Of a stretch of 64,000 nucleotides of DNA, positions 22,650 through 32,055 are shown one piece after another. Numbering within the stretch: the first letter of the stretch is position 1; each line of letters starts with the position of its first letter. The stretch lies in contig NC_051431.1 of assembly GCF_001649575.2 (NCBI RefSeq), forward strand, positions 12,834,705 through 12,898,704, given 5' to 3'. The notes under the pieces were generated by a model, which was given only the letters and a program-made list of their open reading frames with translations, was not told the DNA's origin and made no database searches. This stretch comes from Kryptolebias marmoratus. Lineage: Eukaryota > Chordata > Actinopteri > Cyprinodontiformes > Rivulidae. Both the position numbers and the translations under genes were made by a program.

Positions 22650-25600
22650 NNNNNNNNNNNNNNNNNNNNNNNNNNNNNNNNNNNNNNNNNNNNNNNNNNN
22701 NNNNNNNNNNNNNNNNNNNNNNNNNNNNNNNNNNNNNNNNNNNNNNNNNNNNNNNNNNNNNNNNNNNNNNNNNNNNNNNNNNNNNNNNNNNNNNNNNNNN
22801 NNNNNNNNNNNNNNNNNNNNNNNNNNNNNNNNNNNNNNNNNNNNNNNNNNNNNNNNNNNNNNNNNNNNNNNNNNNNNNNNNNNNNNNNNNNNNNNNNNNN
22901 NNNNNNNNNNNNNNNNNNNNNNNNNNNNNNNNNNNNNGGGAGAACATGCGTTAACTTTGCAGCGGGATGTCTGAAGGCTCAGTCCAGCTAATGAGACTGC
23001 AGTTTGACTTCAGTTCACTGTTAGTAACAATCATACACAAGCTACAGGCAGACATCAGTGACCTCTCTGAGGCCGTGACAGGGTTTCTGTAGCAGTCTTA
23101 AAAAGTTTGGAAGTTGAATTTAATGTTTTTCAGGTCTGGATAAGTATGATAAAAAGAAAATGTTGAATGGAAAAAAAACGTTTGTATTCTTTTAGACTTT
23201 TAGATACATTTTTTTGCCTTACAAAAACAAATCATGATTTTCTTTTTTTTGTTTGTTTTCAATTGCTCCCTAAATTTGGTGCTCTGAACCAAAAAACCTG
23301 ACCTCTGTGTAGATGATGGTGGTCAGCCTTAAAGTTGATTATATCATGGATAGCAAAGGGCTATAGAAGACCATTTATTACTGGGTTTTCTTACCAATTT
23401 GTCTCAGAACCACAAACCTCTGGCAATATAATGACATAGTCAGGCATGCAACTTGACCATTAGATTTCAAAACTGTTTGTTAAGCATGTTTCATTTATCA
23501 AAAAAATTAAAAAGAAATATAGAAAAAAAAACTGTCTGAACATCTACTAATAAATCTGAAAGTACAAGTTTGGAAAAGTCTGGAATTTTGAAATGGAAAA
23601 AGTATGAAGGAAACCCCACTATAAGCTCACATCTACTCAAATGTTTGTGGCCTTTTTCGTAGCTGGGCCTGAATATAAATTAAATGAACTCAAAGCATAT
23701 CTGAAGTTTGCTGTCCATGCAGTCACATAATTAGTTTGAAAGTTAAAAAAACAAGAGCAATCAGTTTCTTGTGACAAGAACTGGTCAGTGACTATAACTA
23801 AGCACGCTAAAACATTAGTCTTTTTGCTCCAATCAGAGATGGTCTAAACTGAAGCAGTAAAAATATTTCCCCCAGGTTTCCAAATCCACTGTGTTGGCAC
23901 CATGTTTTTTTTTTAGAGGGGTATAAAGAGTTTGAGTCTCTGCATAGCACTTGGGCACATCATTGTGCCAAGACAGCATTCAGGGGTGGGTGGATGGATG
24001 GATGGAGAGGATGGGGGAGGCTGGTCTTTTCTCTGCACATATATATAAAGACTGAAGCTTCATAGTTACTTGCCTGTTGGAATGGCATCCGTAAAGCCCC
24101 CACGTTGACATATGGCGCGACGCGACAAGCTTCAAACTGATTTGCTGCTCCGATCAGGACTCCTGCAGGAAACAGGAGAGGATTGTGAGAAGAATAGAAT
24201 AGAATAGAATAGAATAGAATAGAATAGAATAGAATAGAATAGAATAGAATAGAATACCTTTATGTAACTGGTTTTCCTGCTTTCTGCATTTGGCTCTTCT
24301 GTTCTGGAACCAAACCTGCAGGGACAGAAATTAATTAGAGACCCGCTGATTGGCAGCTGCTTGTGGTGTGTAATTCCTCTCAAAGTGACAACAACCACAG
24401 GAAAGAGAGAGAGAGAGAAAAAAAAACAATATCCCTAAGGAGCACTGAAATATTAATGACATTGCTTAACCCAGGATTTTAATTATTACATTTAGCCTGC
24501 AACAAGAAAAGAGAAAAAAAAAGAGTGGGAACAGAGAGAGGAGAAAAAGAAACAGTGCAACTATAATAATAATAAATATTTAAAAAGGAGAGGAATTATG
24601 ATGTCAAACTCATTAGGTGAATGTAAGGACTCCTGTTGGAAGCGTGCACGACTTTTTTGGGGGCCATAATAAATAACCTTGTCAGCGCTGGTTTCATCTT
24701 TCTATAGATGAGTGTCCCCGAAGAGTTGAATGGACTCTTGGATATCGAGTTGCAGCAATGCTATCACGGTTTGAGAGATCAGAGCAAAAAGGAAAAAAAA
24801 AAAAGGATCTGAGAGCATCTCCCTCTTCCCTCTTTCCGTCCCCACTCACATTAAATGACCGCTGAAATTAATTACCCTTATCCGCAGAAAATCTAAATGC
24901 CTCTGAGTTTTTGCCTGTTTGCCTGTAACACTTGAAGAAAACGCTTCAGAGATAAAGCCCCTCTCCTTCCTCTGTTGAAACCAACAAGCAATGTTACATT
25001 TAACAGGCATTTATTAATCTGATAATCTGCTCTGAATGCCACAGATATAATAAGCCTCGTTTTAATCCGCGATCTTCCCTACATTAGGCCACAGTGAAAG
25101 CATGATTGAAATATCATATCGATTTGCCTGTCAGCTGGCTTCATTTATTGATCAGAGCGTATATGTGACTCGGAAGTCCTTTTTTTTTTCTTTCTGCCCC
25201 TCCACGTCTAATTTATGGCCATTATTAAAAGCAAAATGCAGTGCAGGTTATTGATTGAGGGAAGAACTTTGGAAACCCCGTCCTAAATAAGTGTGCGGGG
25301 TGTATCTGCGCCCGGGCTTTGTGGAGATAAAATACGTGGAGGGAGAGAGCTGGACCTGATTCGGATTGAAAATAATACATAATTTATGCAAATCCCCCGA
25401 GCTGCGGTGCTCCTTGTTCGGGACACAATACGCCTTATTGAAGGGGGGGGCGAAAAGCCCTGCAAATAAAATAAAAAAAACTTCTTTTTTTTAAAGGAGG
25501 GGACAGAGATCTTCTCTGGTTCTTTTGCTCCAGAATATTAAATATGAGGACAAATACTCAGCCTGAGCCGGGAGCAAAAAACAGAGGGGATAAGATGTTA

Positions 25601-28600
25601 AAACTTTCCCTTTTTATTTTATTTTTTTAAGAAAATAAAATGTCTTCATGTTCATTGTCCCCGCCACCGCCACCCTGATCGCATTACACAGGACATGTCT
25701 CTGAGCCTCCCCCCACCCACCCCACACACATACACCACCACCACCACCTCCACCTTCCATCTCCCTCCGCTCGGACTGGGTTTCTGCACAGATGGTGTGT
25801 CCTCATGAAAAACTACAGCAGCACTCACTGACACAGCTTTGGGATAACGCACACTAAAAAACAGAAGAAGGAAAAAAAACGAAAGAAAGAAAGAAAATCT
25901 CTGCCTTATTTTGTTTTTGTTGCGTTTAGACAATATAAAGATTAAAGATATACAATGTCATAAAAAACTGGGGGTGTTAAAGAAATAATAATAATCATCA
26001 TAAAGTAAAAATCTAAATCCGCACTTTTTTTTCCTCTTTTAAAGCCATGCCTCCTTAAATTAAAAATTTAGAAGGGAAATTTGTGACCGGCTGCCAACTG
26101 CCACGTGCTTTTGTTTACCTCCAGAAACAGCCAAAGTGACTGAAAATAGGTCAACAGTGGCGACATCCACGAAGGAGCCATTTAGGATCAAGACGTCCAA
26201 CAAATTAGATGTATTTGTACGTATTTACGCCCAGATTTGTTGAGTTCAACAAGCGGATGGGAGTCATTTGTTTACGTTGAGTGCGTACCTGCATTTCTGA
26301 ATGCATTTGGAAAACCACTGCAAGTGAACGCTTTCGGATTGCACCGTTTCTGAATAATCTTTGTCTCTTTACATTTGATTTTGTACTTTGCACTTTTAAA
26401 ATGCTCGATTAAACGAGCAGGGAGCATCTGAAGCGATTTCCACAGAAAGTAATCAAATCACATAAAAATACTCCTGTTTTAAAACCAAATGGAAGGTCTT
26501 AGCTCGTTCTGAAGTTCGGTTTCCACAGATTTAAATCGCCTCGATCTTCAAAAATAGAAATAAATAAATTCAATTTTGAAACAAGCAAACATAAAAGCTT
26601 CACAAAAGAAAATGTTTTATGCAAAAATCCCGAACAGGAAGTCATGAGGAAATATATGACGAAGATGCAGAAGTTTCACGATTTGTCATTCTTCTTCTTG
26701 TCCTTTTCTTATTTTTAATCTTATAACATTATTATAAATATCTAAAAAAAAACAATATTTTTATAAAGGTGATAATGTGGGTAATTATGGTACAATTTAT
26801 ACTATTTTTTGTGCTCGTATATATATTTTTAAAACCGCCTGCAGTGGCTGTATTATCATTACTAACCATGATAGTTATTGCTGCTGATTTGGAGGAGTTG
26901 AGCCCTACCTGCACGCGGGCCTCGGACAGTCCCAGCCGCTGGCTCAGCTCCTCGCGCATGAAGGCGTCCGGGTAGTGGGTCTCGTCGAACAGCCTCTCCA
27001 GCTCGTTGAGCTGCTCCAACGTGAAGTTAGTCCGACTCCTCCTCTGTTTGATCTTCGTTTGTGTCTCGTCCTCGATGGGCTTCGAGTCCTCTTTCCTGTC
27101 CTTCACGTCCGTGGTGCCTGTGTGTTGTTTTTATTTTAGTTTATTTTTTTATTTTCGCAGACACGAAGAAAGAAGGAGGGAGTCAGCATCATGGTCGGGG
27201 ACCCTCCAGTCCGGGCTAAAAGTATGACGTTTTCACATGTTTTTTTAAATTATTTTTATTATTATTATTCTGTGTGAATAAAAGAGGGGTGCCCGCCTCT
27301 ATGGAGAGGATAGTTTGAGTTGGACACGATGCAGCTGGGAATTTAGGCTCAGACTGAAAGGGTCGAGCATTTCATGTCTCCAGCAATAGGTGTTAAAGAG
27401 AGTGACGGATGCCCTCTGATATCACAAAGCTATCAGACCTCGGATGTTTTGTCGAGCTACATAAAGCTCTTTAATTATTAACTGCTTATAAATATGCAAG
27501 GCTGCAGCCTACTGTTGGATGTCTGCTACATGCTTGTCGCTGCTGCGCGTTTAAAGCTCGCTGCCCATGACGAACAGATGTCACTTTTTTTCCTTCTTTT
27601 TTTTATTATAAGCTACCCAACTCTGAGATATCTTGCCCAGCCTGTTGTCACATTTTAGTCTTGCATACTGTAAACATGATCTGAATCAAGAAAAAAAAAA
27701 CTAAACAAAACGCAGCTTCTCTTGCCTTAAAATGTCAAACAAATTGCTGGAATATCTCTATTAAGTTCCAGCCCCCCCACCCTCTCTCTCTCTCTCTTTT
27801 TTTTTGGTGTGGATTTATTCAGCTTTTTGGATCGGATCTATTAAACGGTTCGTGGCGCTCAACTAGGCCCTGAATTATTTAGGACAAGCATAATAAACGA
27901 ACAGTTTTTCCACCTGGCGAAGCCTGTTTTCATATTAAAGCGCGAGATTTTATTTTATTTATATTATTTTTTTTTTTAATCCGGCTGGTGTGATTTCACA
28001 TCTGGAACCAGATGTTGGATTTAACTCACACCTCTAATCTCGATCGATTTCAGAAATATGCGCATCAAATCAATCATTTCTGAGGTTAAGTGTGTCGAGG
28101 TTTGCGTCGTCATAAATGGATTTTTTTTTATTATCAGATTTTAAGAAAGCTGAGCTACTTCGGACAAATCAGTTTATTTTATTTATTTATAATTTTTTTG
28201 GTACAACAATGAATAACTGAATCTTATCAGTCTGATCAAAAGATTTATTCCCATACAGGGAGGGCCTTGTTGTTTATATTATGTTGGCCTTTTTTTTTCT
28301 TCAAATTTCATTTGCTATGTCATTTAGAACTTAAAAGAGGACATTTTGGAATTAGAGGGAATAAAATCAGCTACAATGTGTAGCTGTTACAAGTTATGGA
28401 TATTTTTCTCCAAGATAAATAAAATAAAAAACTAAAGAATATGATAAGTATTTTCCTCTGTTTCAGCATTACACGCATTAGTGAGCCGGTAAAACTGGCT
28501 GTATCTACTCAGATCTTAAGTTAAGAAATAGAGCGATTTCAATCTCTTTTTTGTTTTGTTTGTTTGTTTACAAATGATGATTTTCTTTTGTCCACTAAGG

Positions 28601-28894
28601 CTGTAGAGCCCACACACACCAACGCGGTCCGCCCTTACCGTCAATGAGTTTGGGGCTCCCGGAGTCCCTGATCCTGTCCGGGCCGAGCATGTCCGTCTCC
28701 CTGCCCGGCGAGAGCGCCACGTTCCGGGTGAGGGCGGCCGCCTCCTCCCGGCTCCCCGTCTCCGCGGATAAAGACTCCCTGCTGCCCGCCCGCGCCGCGC
28801 CGGTCTCCAGCACCTCCCTGTAGGTGATCACCTCCTTCTTCTCCTTCACTTTCTGATCGAAAGACTTGGACACGAAGGCGGTGAGCTCTTCCAT
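22562..28894 (-). CDS. shox2: shox2, short stature homeobox 2 transcription factor (gene span, 5 coding exons)
   Basis: Paired-like homeodomain transcription factor that acts in the nucleus and, in vertebrates, patterns limb or fin, sinoatrial node, palate and neurons. Five coding exons are joined in frame: 28639-28894, 26909-27117, 24258-24315, 24074-24162, and 22562 to inside the 22650-22937 gap. The visible protein starts [15 protein letters not shown], has the homeodomain at about residues 110-169 (F8, W48, Q50 and N51 all present), then a [19 protein letters not shown] block, and ends with an OAR motif ([13 protein letters not shown]). The reading after the homeodomain ([19 protein letters not shown]) fits SHOX2 better than SHOX. 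The long polyglycine run of mammalian SHOX2 is absent. Exons 2-4 measure 209, 58 and 89 bases, the sizes I recall for human SHOX. The next gene, rsrc1, is divergent, as in other vertebrates. Identification is very secure; the middle of the last exon is unseen. Confidence 0.97.
22650..22937. other. Assembly gap (288 N) covering most of the shox2 last exon
   Basis: The gap starts inside the alanine-coding GCC run of the last exon and ends in intron 4. The missing sequence is expected to encode a His-rich and Ala-rich, very GC-rich segment, which explains the failure to assemble it. Confidence 0.97.
22938..24073 (-). other. shox2 intron 4 (visible part)
   Basis: Intron sequence begins with the GC donor at 24072-24073 and continues into the gap. 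It is AT-rich with poly-A/T runs and a short GGAT tandem (23990-24006). I searched the minus strand here for the mammalian optional exon (DSHCNVT reading) and saw none. Confidence 0.6.
24074..24162 (-). CDS. shox2: shox2 coding exon 4, with GC splice donor
   Basis: Length is 89 bases. It reads (G)[14 protein letters not shown] then [15 protein letters not shown]. The acceptor is TTTCCTGCAG before 24162. The downstream boundary is CAACAG|GCAAGTAAC: a GC rather than GT donor, otherwise perfect consensus. The conserved end (PFQQ) and the 89-base length both place the boundary exactly here. Using the GT four bases further on would shift the frame. In mammalian SHOX2 this junction is followed by an optional 12-residue insert (reading from DSHCNVT); I cannot find that insert between here and the gap. 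Confidence 0.93.
24191..24255. repeat. Pentanucleotide microsatellite (AGAAT)13, ATTCT on the shox2 sense strand
   Basis: Thirteen uninterrupted AGAAT units (65 bases) lie in shox2 intron 3. The last unit is two bases from the exon 3 boundary, so in sense orientation the intron begins GTATTCTATTCT. The donor's +3 to +6 positions are made by the array itself. Confidence 0.97.
24258..24315 (-). CDS. shox2: shox2 coding exon 3 (recognition helix end)
   Basis: Length is 58 bases. It reads [19 protein letters not shown] plus one base, completing the homeodomain recognition helix with Q50 and N51. The acceptor is CCCTGCAG before 24315. The donor is AAAG|GTATTC after 24258, and the intronic part of that donor runs straight into an ATTCT pentanucleotide array (24191-24255). 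Phase is 0 in, 1 out. Confidence 0.96.
24316..26908 (-). other. shox2 intron 2
   Basis: A 2.6-kb intron separates the two homeodomain exons. It holds a repeat-poor conserved-looking block (24590-25260), a CCACC/CACA-rich stretch around 25665-25760 and several poly-A/T runs. No additional exon was recognised. Confidence 0.7.
24590..25260. promoter_or_regulatory. Candidate intronic conserved element in shox2 intron 2
   Basis: This is a long stretch nearly free of simple repeats. It carries homeodomain-type cores (GAAATTAATTACCC near 24865), CCATAATAAATAA, CTGATAATCTG, ATTGATCAGAG and TTTGCCTGTCAGCTGGC motifs. The composition resembles deeply conserved developmental noncoding elements. Function is inferred only. 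Confidence 0.4.
26909..27117 (-). CDS. shox2: shox2 coding exon 2 (most of the homeodomain)
   Basis: Length is 209 bases. The acceptor is ...CACACAG before 27117, and the donor is CAG|GTAGGG after 26909. It reads (G)[12 protein letters not shown], then the acidic/basic linker, then the homeodomain from [13 protein letters not shown] through LSEARVQ. The exon breaks between homeodomain residues 46 and 47 (Q|V), the usual intron position in paired-like genes. Incoming phase is 1 and outgoing phase is 0. Without the splice the reading frame runs into a short non-homologous tail. Confidence 0.97.
27118..28638 (-). other. shox2 intron 1
   Basis: A 1.5-kb intron. Positions 27290-27560 look conserved (TTTAATTATTAACTG, AAATATGCAAG). 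The rest is AT-rich with poly-A/T and a short CT run near 27782-27798. No other exon seen. Confidence 0.7.
27290..27560. promoter_or_regulatory. Candidate conserved element in shox2 intron 1
   Basis: A repeat-free block contains a TTAATTATTAA homeodomain-type palindrome, an octamer-like AATATGCAAG, GGTGTTAAAG and GATATCA motifs, between low-complexity flanks. This is a candidate enhancer only by composition. Confidence 0.33.
28639..28894 (-). CDS. shox2: shox2 coding exon 1
   Basis: This exon encodes the N-terminal 85 residues, from [10 protein letters not shown] to SPKLID, plus the first base of a Gly codon. The donor is GTAAGG right after position 28639 (phase 1). I chose the ATG at 28894 because its context is strong (G at -3, G at +4) and its protein matches the conserved SHOX/SHOX2 N-terminus. 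An in-frame ATG at 28939 would add 15 residues with no family match. The acidic/basic ITYREVLE segment typical of the family is present. The rest of the exon is poorly conserved linker without the mammalian glycine run. Confidence 0.95.
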
Positions 28895-29240
28895 CACTGC
28901 TTCCTCTCCTCTCGGGAAAAACGCGCGCACACACACCATGCACACTCGCTCACACACGCTCCCCTCGCTCCGCGGCGGCAGCAGCCCGAGACATCAATGG
29001 TCGTTTGGTTTTGTTTTGTTTTGTTTTGTTTTGTTTGTTTAAGGCAAAAAAAAAAAAAAGAAAAGAAAAATAAGAAAAAACAAAAAGGAAGTCGGACCCC
29101 TTGAAAATGCTACAAGGTGATGCAACAGTGGATGAAAGGTATACGTGTGTGAGCATAAAAATAAATAATAATAAAAAATAAGACGAAGATGTGGCTTCTT
29201 ATTCCTCCTCCTCCCTTTGGTAGCGGAGTTTGGGAACCTG
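28895..29240 (-). other. shox2: Probable shox2 5' UTR with upstream ORF
   Basis: This lies between the start codon and a TATAAATA element about 30 bases upstream of the inferred transcription start. It contains a short upstream ORF (ATG at 28994, stop at 28950-28952, peptide MSRAAAAAERGERV), an in-frame ATG at 28939 and a (CAAAA)n run around 29008-29036. The TSS is inferred from TATA spacing only. Confidence 0.45.
28950..28994 (-). other. Upstream ORF in inferred shox2 leader
   Basis: A 14-codon ORF (MSRAAAAAERGERV, stop TGA) ends 55 bases before the shox2 start codon, in the inferred 5' UTR. If it lies in the mRNA it could dampen translation of shox2. No homology is claimed. Confidence 0.35.
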
Positions 29241-29267
29241 CTGGTGATCCTCCTATTGAAGTCACAG

Positions 29268-29275
29268 TATTTATA
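29268..29275 (-). promoter_or_regulatory. shox2: TATA box candidate for shox2
   Basis: The minus strand reads AAAGTATAAATACTG, a perfect TATAAATA element. It lies 374 bases upstream of the shox2 ATG, in a GC-containing context. A CCAAT motif lies about 175 bases further upstream. Placement and orientation suit the shox2 core promoter. Confidence 0.5.
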
Positions 29276-29429
29276 CTTTGCGGCGCCTTGCCCCCTTGAT
29301 CCGTGCAAATTACCTCCCCTCAGGATGCCGGGATGAACCCCCCCACCACCACCACCTACCCACTCCTCCTCCTCCTCCTCCTTCCCCTTCCACTGATATG
29401 GGAGAGAGAGAGGGAAGAGGAGTAAAAAC

Positions 29430-29530
29430 ACTAAGCAGCACCGCCGCTATTGGCCATTAATCCAAGATTGACAAGAAGGACTAATTAATTTAATTAAGCG
29501 CTCATTCGCTGCTATTGTCCTGAGTTAGTT
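29430..29530 (-). promoter_or_regulatory. shox2 proximal upstream element (CCAAT plus homeodomain/Sox-like motifs)
   Basis: The minus strand carries GGCCAATAG (CCAAT at 29449-29453), GGATTA, and overlapping ATTA/TAAT cores around 29481-29497. ATTGTCC at about 29513-29520 on the plus strand resembles a Sox site. The block is free of simple repeats, unlike both flanks, and looks like a conserved promoter-proximal element. This is inferred from motif content. Confidence 0.4.
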
Positions 29531-29555
29531 TTTTAAACACCCGAGAGATGGTCAT

Positions 29556-29558
<3 letters not shown>

Positions 29559-29605
<47 letters not shown>
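29559..29605. repeat. (TC)n microsatellite upstream of shox2
   Basis: About 23 uninterrupted TC units lie in the shox2-rsrc1 intergenic region, some 285 bases upstream of the TATA candidate. A long GA/TC tract so close to a promoter could behave as a GAGA-like or triplex-forming element. Confidence 0.96.
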
Positions 29606-29608
<3 letters not shown>

Positions 29609-29967
29609 GGGGTGGGGCTTAAAAAAAATCTGAAAATGACAAGAGAGAGGGAAGGAAGCACATGGACGAGGAGTCCTTCCGCACTACATGACTCTGATCA
29701 CGGGGCGAGAAAAAATATAAGACGCAACGACANGGAGGGGGAGGAAGAGGGGGAGGAGGTGACAGAGAGGAGCGACTTCCACAAGGAGCATTTCAGAGCA
29801 AGTTCAAGTGAACACGTCTGGCTTTAAACCCCCATAAAAGTTGGCCTTTCTTTATTTTTTACAGGCCTGGCATAATTTTTCCTGTTTTTTTTTAATTATT
29901 ATTACTAAATAATTCTGTGCTTTAAATGATTTAAAGATGAATTAAGAAAAGAAAATCCTAATTTCCA

Positions 29968-29968
<1 letters not shown>

Positions 29969-30021
<53 letters not shown>
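29969..30021. repeat. (ATT)n microsatellite
   Basis: About 17 uninterrupted ATT units between shox2 and rsrc1. The left flank is ATTTCCAT and the right flank is GCATGTAAGG. Confidence 0.96.
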
Positions 30022-30079
30022 GCATGTAAGGTTTGAGGACATATTATTTGCTGTTTACATTTCAGATCCCTAATTATGT

Positions 30080-30700
30080 CTTTTTGCAGAGCAGCGACAC
30101 CGTATCACTTAGTATTAATTCTCACTGGGCTTTTTAAGCCATTAGGGTGTTAAATTGCAGATAAACGCTTAATTATTGTGCCCCTCGCGGTGTCTTTGCC
30201 ATTGGGGCTCACTAATGAAAGTTTCCAGCTCGCTGTCTTATTTATTTATTTTTTGTTCTCCCCCTACTGAAACGAATATCTATATTTACGAAAAAATAAA
30301 TAAATTAAAAAATAAACAACAAAAGGTGTGCAGCGGGGGCAATTAAAGCGGGACGAAGAGGCAGCATACAGTCCATGGAGAAGCAGGATGCAGCGGGATT
30401 TGGAAGGCGTCGGGATGAATTTAATGCAAAATTAAGCATGTTTATTGATCATCTATATAAAGCCAAAGCCCCCACCTCCACACACACAGGAGCTCTAACA
30501 ATTCACTTAATTAATTATTAACGACGCTTCTGCTCGAACCTTAGGCATTAATTACTATTAATCGTGTTGCATCTGAAAGCAGGAGAGATTCAGATGGTGT
30601 CGAACAGACTCTTTTATCTGTTTAGTGCACTTTGTTTTAGATCAGGCACTCATAGCCGCTGCTGATCCATCAGTCAGTGTGGAATACCGGCCATTTCATC
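30080..30700. promoter_or_regulatory. Candidate conserved element between shox2 and rsrc1
   Basis: Two repeat-poor blocks (30090-30240 and 30340-30640) contain TAGTATTAATTCTCAC, ACGCTTAATTATTG, CACTTAATTAATTATTAACG, GGCATTAATTACTATTAATC and a TTATTGATCATC motif. Placed about 1-1.4 kb upstream of the shox2 TATA candidate, they are plausible shox2 upstream enhancers. Inferred from composition. Confidence 0.42.
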
Positions 30701-31189
30701 TTTAACCCTTAAATGTTTTGTTTCTCTTTCTTTTTTTAAAAAAATTGCTTCATGGAGCAATTAGATTTGTCTGCTTTACTGCAAATTACTCGGATGCTCT
30801 CTGTTTGCAGTGAGAACCCCTTGCTGATATCTTACAGGTAAATATGCGTTCCCTTTAGTCATCTGTAATGTGTGTCAGATTAAAAACAAGATGCAAGGAG
30901 AAAAGAAGTGGCATGCTCCCATTGTTTAAACCCATATTTTAGGACTTGTGACTAAAATTGAAAGAAATACAGTCTTAAAGCTAAATAAAAACTGCATAGC
31001 GTTGCCTCAATGGGCTATCGCTTTTCGATTTATGAAAATAAATAAATACCTGTTGTAAAAAGTGACCCGACTGGAATAAACTTGACCTAAATTGTGAGTT
31101 CCAATCAGGCTTTTTTCCCAAACAATTCAATACTCTATTGGTGATAAATGTTTATAGGTTATTTAAAGTGGAAATAACAAACACTGACG

Positions 31190-31876
31190 CTCAGATGAAG
31201 AATGTGGACCGCGCAAAGGGGAAATGAATCCATCGAGAGCTGCGTCTCAATCGATCGCTCCGTGTTTGACTCGTCAGGCCTGGCGCGGATCGATGCTTCC
31301 GGCTTCGATGAGTACAGTCTCATTAGCGGTGCATGGCTTGTGTCGTGGACCATCCGTCGGTTTAAAGGCGACGAGCGGTACTTTGGTTTTAAGTTATTTT
31401 TTAAAAAATATTTTACGCTTTTCGAAGCTGCTGTCTTTTGTGTGCTGAATGAAACGAGAGCCGAGCGGACCGCTGAAGGGCTTCTGTCCTGACACGGAGC
31501 CTTTAGGGGCTGCACCGGCGCTGGTCCGGTTAGCATTAGCCTGCTAGCTAGCTAGCTTATCAGGCAAACGTGTCTGTTTTGCTGATTTAATGGACATTTA
31601 GAAGTGCAGTTTTGTTACTATCTTTGGTCTGTTTTAAAAGACAGAAATAATAACTAGACTGGGACGGATTTTATTTTGTGACTGGAGGCTAGTAGGTGTT
31701 CTTGTAGAATAAAGTGTAAACATTGGTTGTGTAACCGTTGATCTACACATAAAACACCAATATATATATATATATGACCAAGTTTCGTATTAGATTCTTG
31801 CTAAAGACTGTTAGAGAGGTAGTTAACAAGCAGCCCTGCTTCTGTGTGTTGTACCAGCTGACAGTCCAGCGGCACC
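31190..31876 (+). promoter_or_regulatory. rsrc1: Probable rsrc1 promoter and noncoding 5' exon region
   Basis: The interval 31200-31540 is the most CpG-containing stretch near the rsrc1 start. It has no TATA box, as expected for a broadly expressed gene. An acceptor-like TGTGTTGTACCAG ends at about 31858, some 19 bases before the ATG, so the start codon probably sits in exon 2 behind a noncoding exon, as I recall for mammalian RSRC1. The exact first exon and donor cannot be fixed. Confidence 0.4.
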
Positions 31877-32055
31877 ATGGGTCGGCGCTCCTCTGACAGC
31901 GAGGATGACAGTCGGAGCAGGAGGAAGAGAAAACAACGTCGCCGTTCATCCTCCTCCTCCTCCTCCTCTTCGTCCTCCTCCTCCGGTAGCCGGGTGAGAA
32001 GCAGCCGCACCCGGAGGTCCAGTCGCCGGAGCCGTTCTCGTTCCAGAGACCGAAG
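31877..32055 (+). CDS. rsrc1: rsrc1 first coding exon
   Basis: It reads MGRRSSDSEDDSRSRRKRKQ, followed by a 13-serine tract encoded largely by TCC repeats, then RS dipeptides to SRSRDR. The donor is CGAAG|GTGAGA after 32055 (phase 2). The start context GGCACCATGG is optimal. The serine codon run is a likely length-polymorphic site. Confidence 0.92.

Noticed and set aside
22441..22991. ORFs of 167-180 codons across the gap
   Set aside because: Most of their length is undetermined bases; the real coding content is the minus-strand shox2 last exon.
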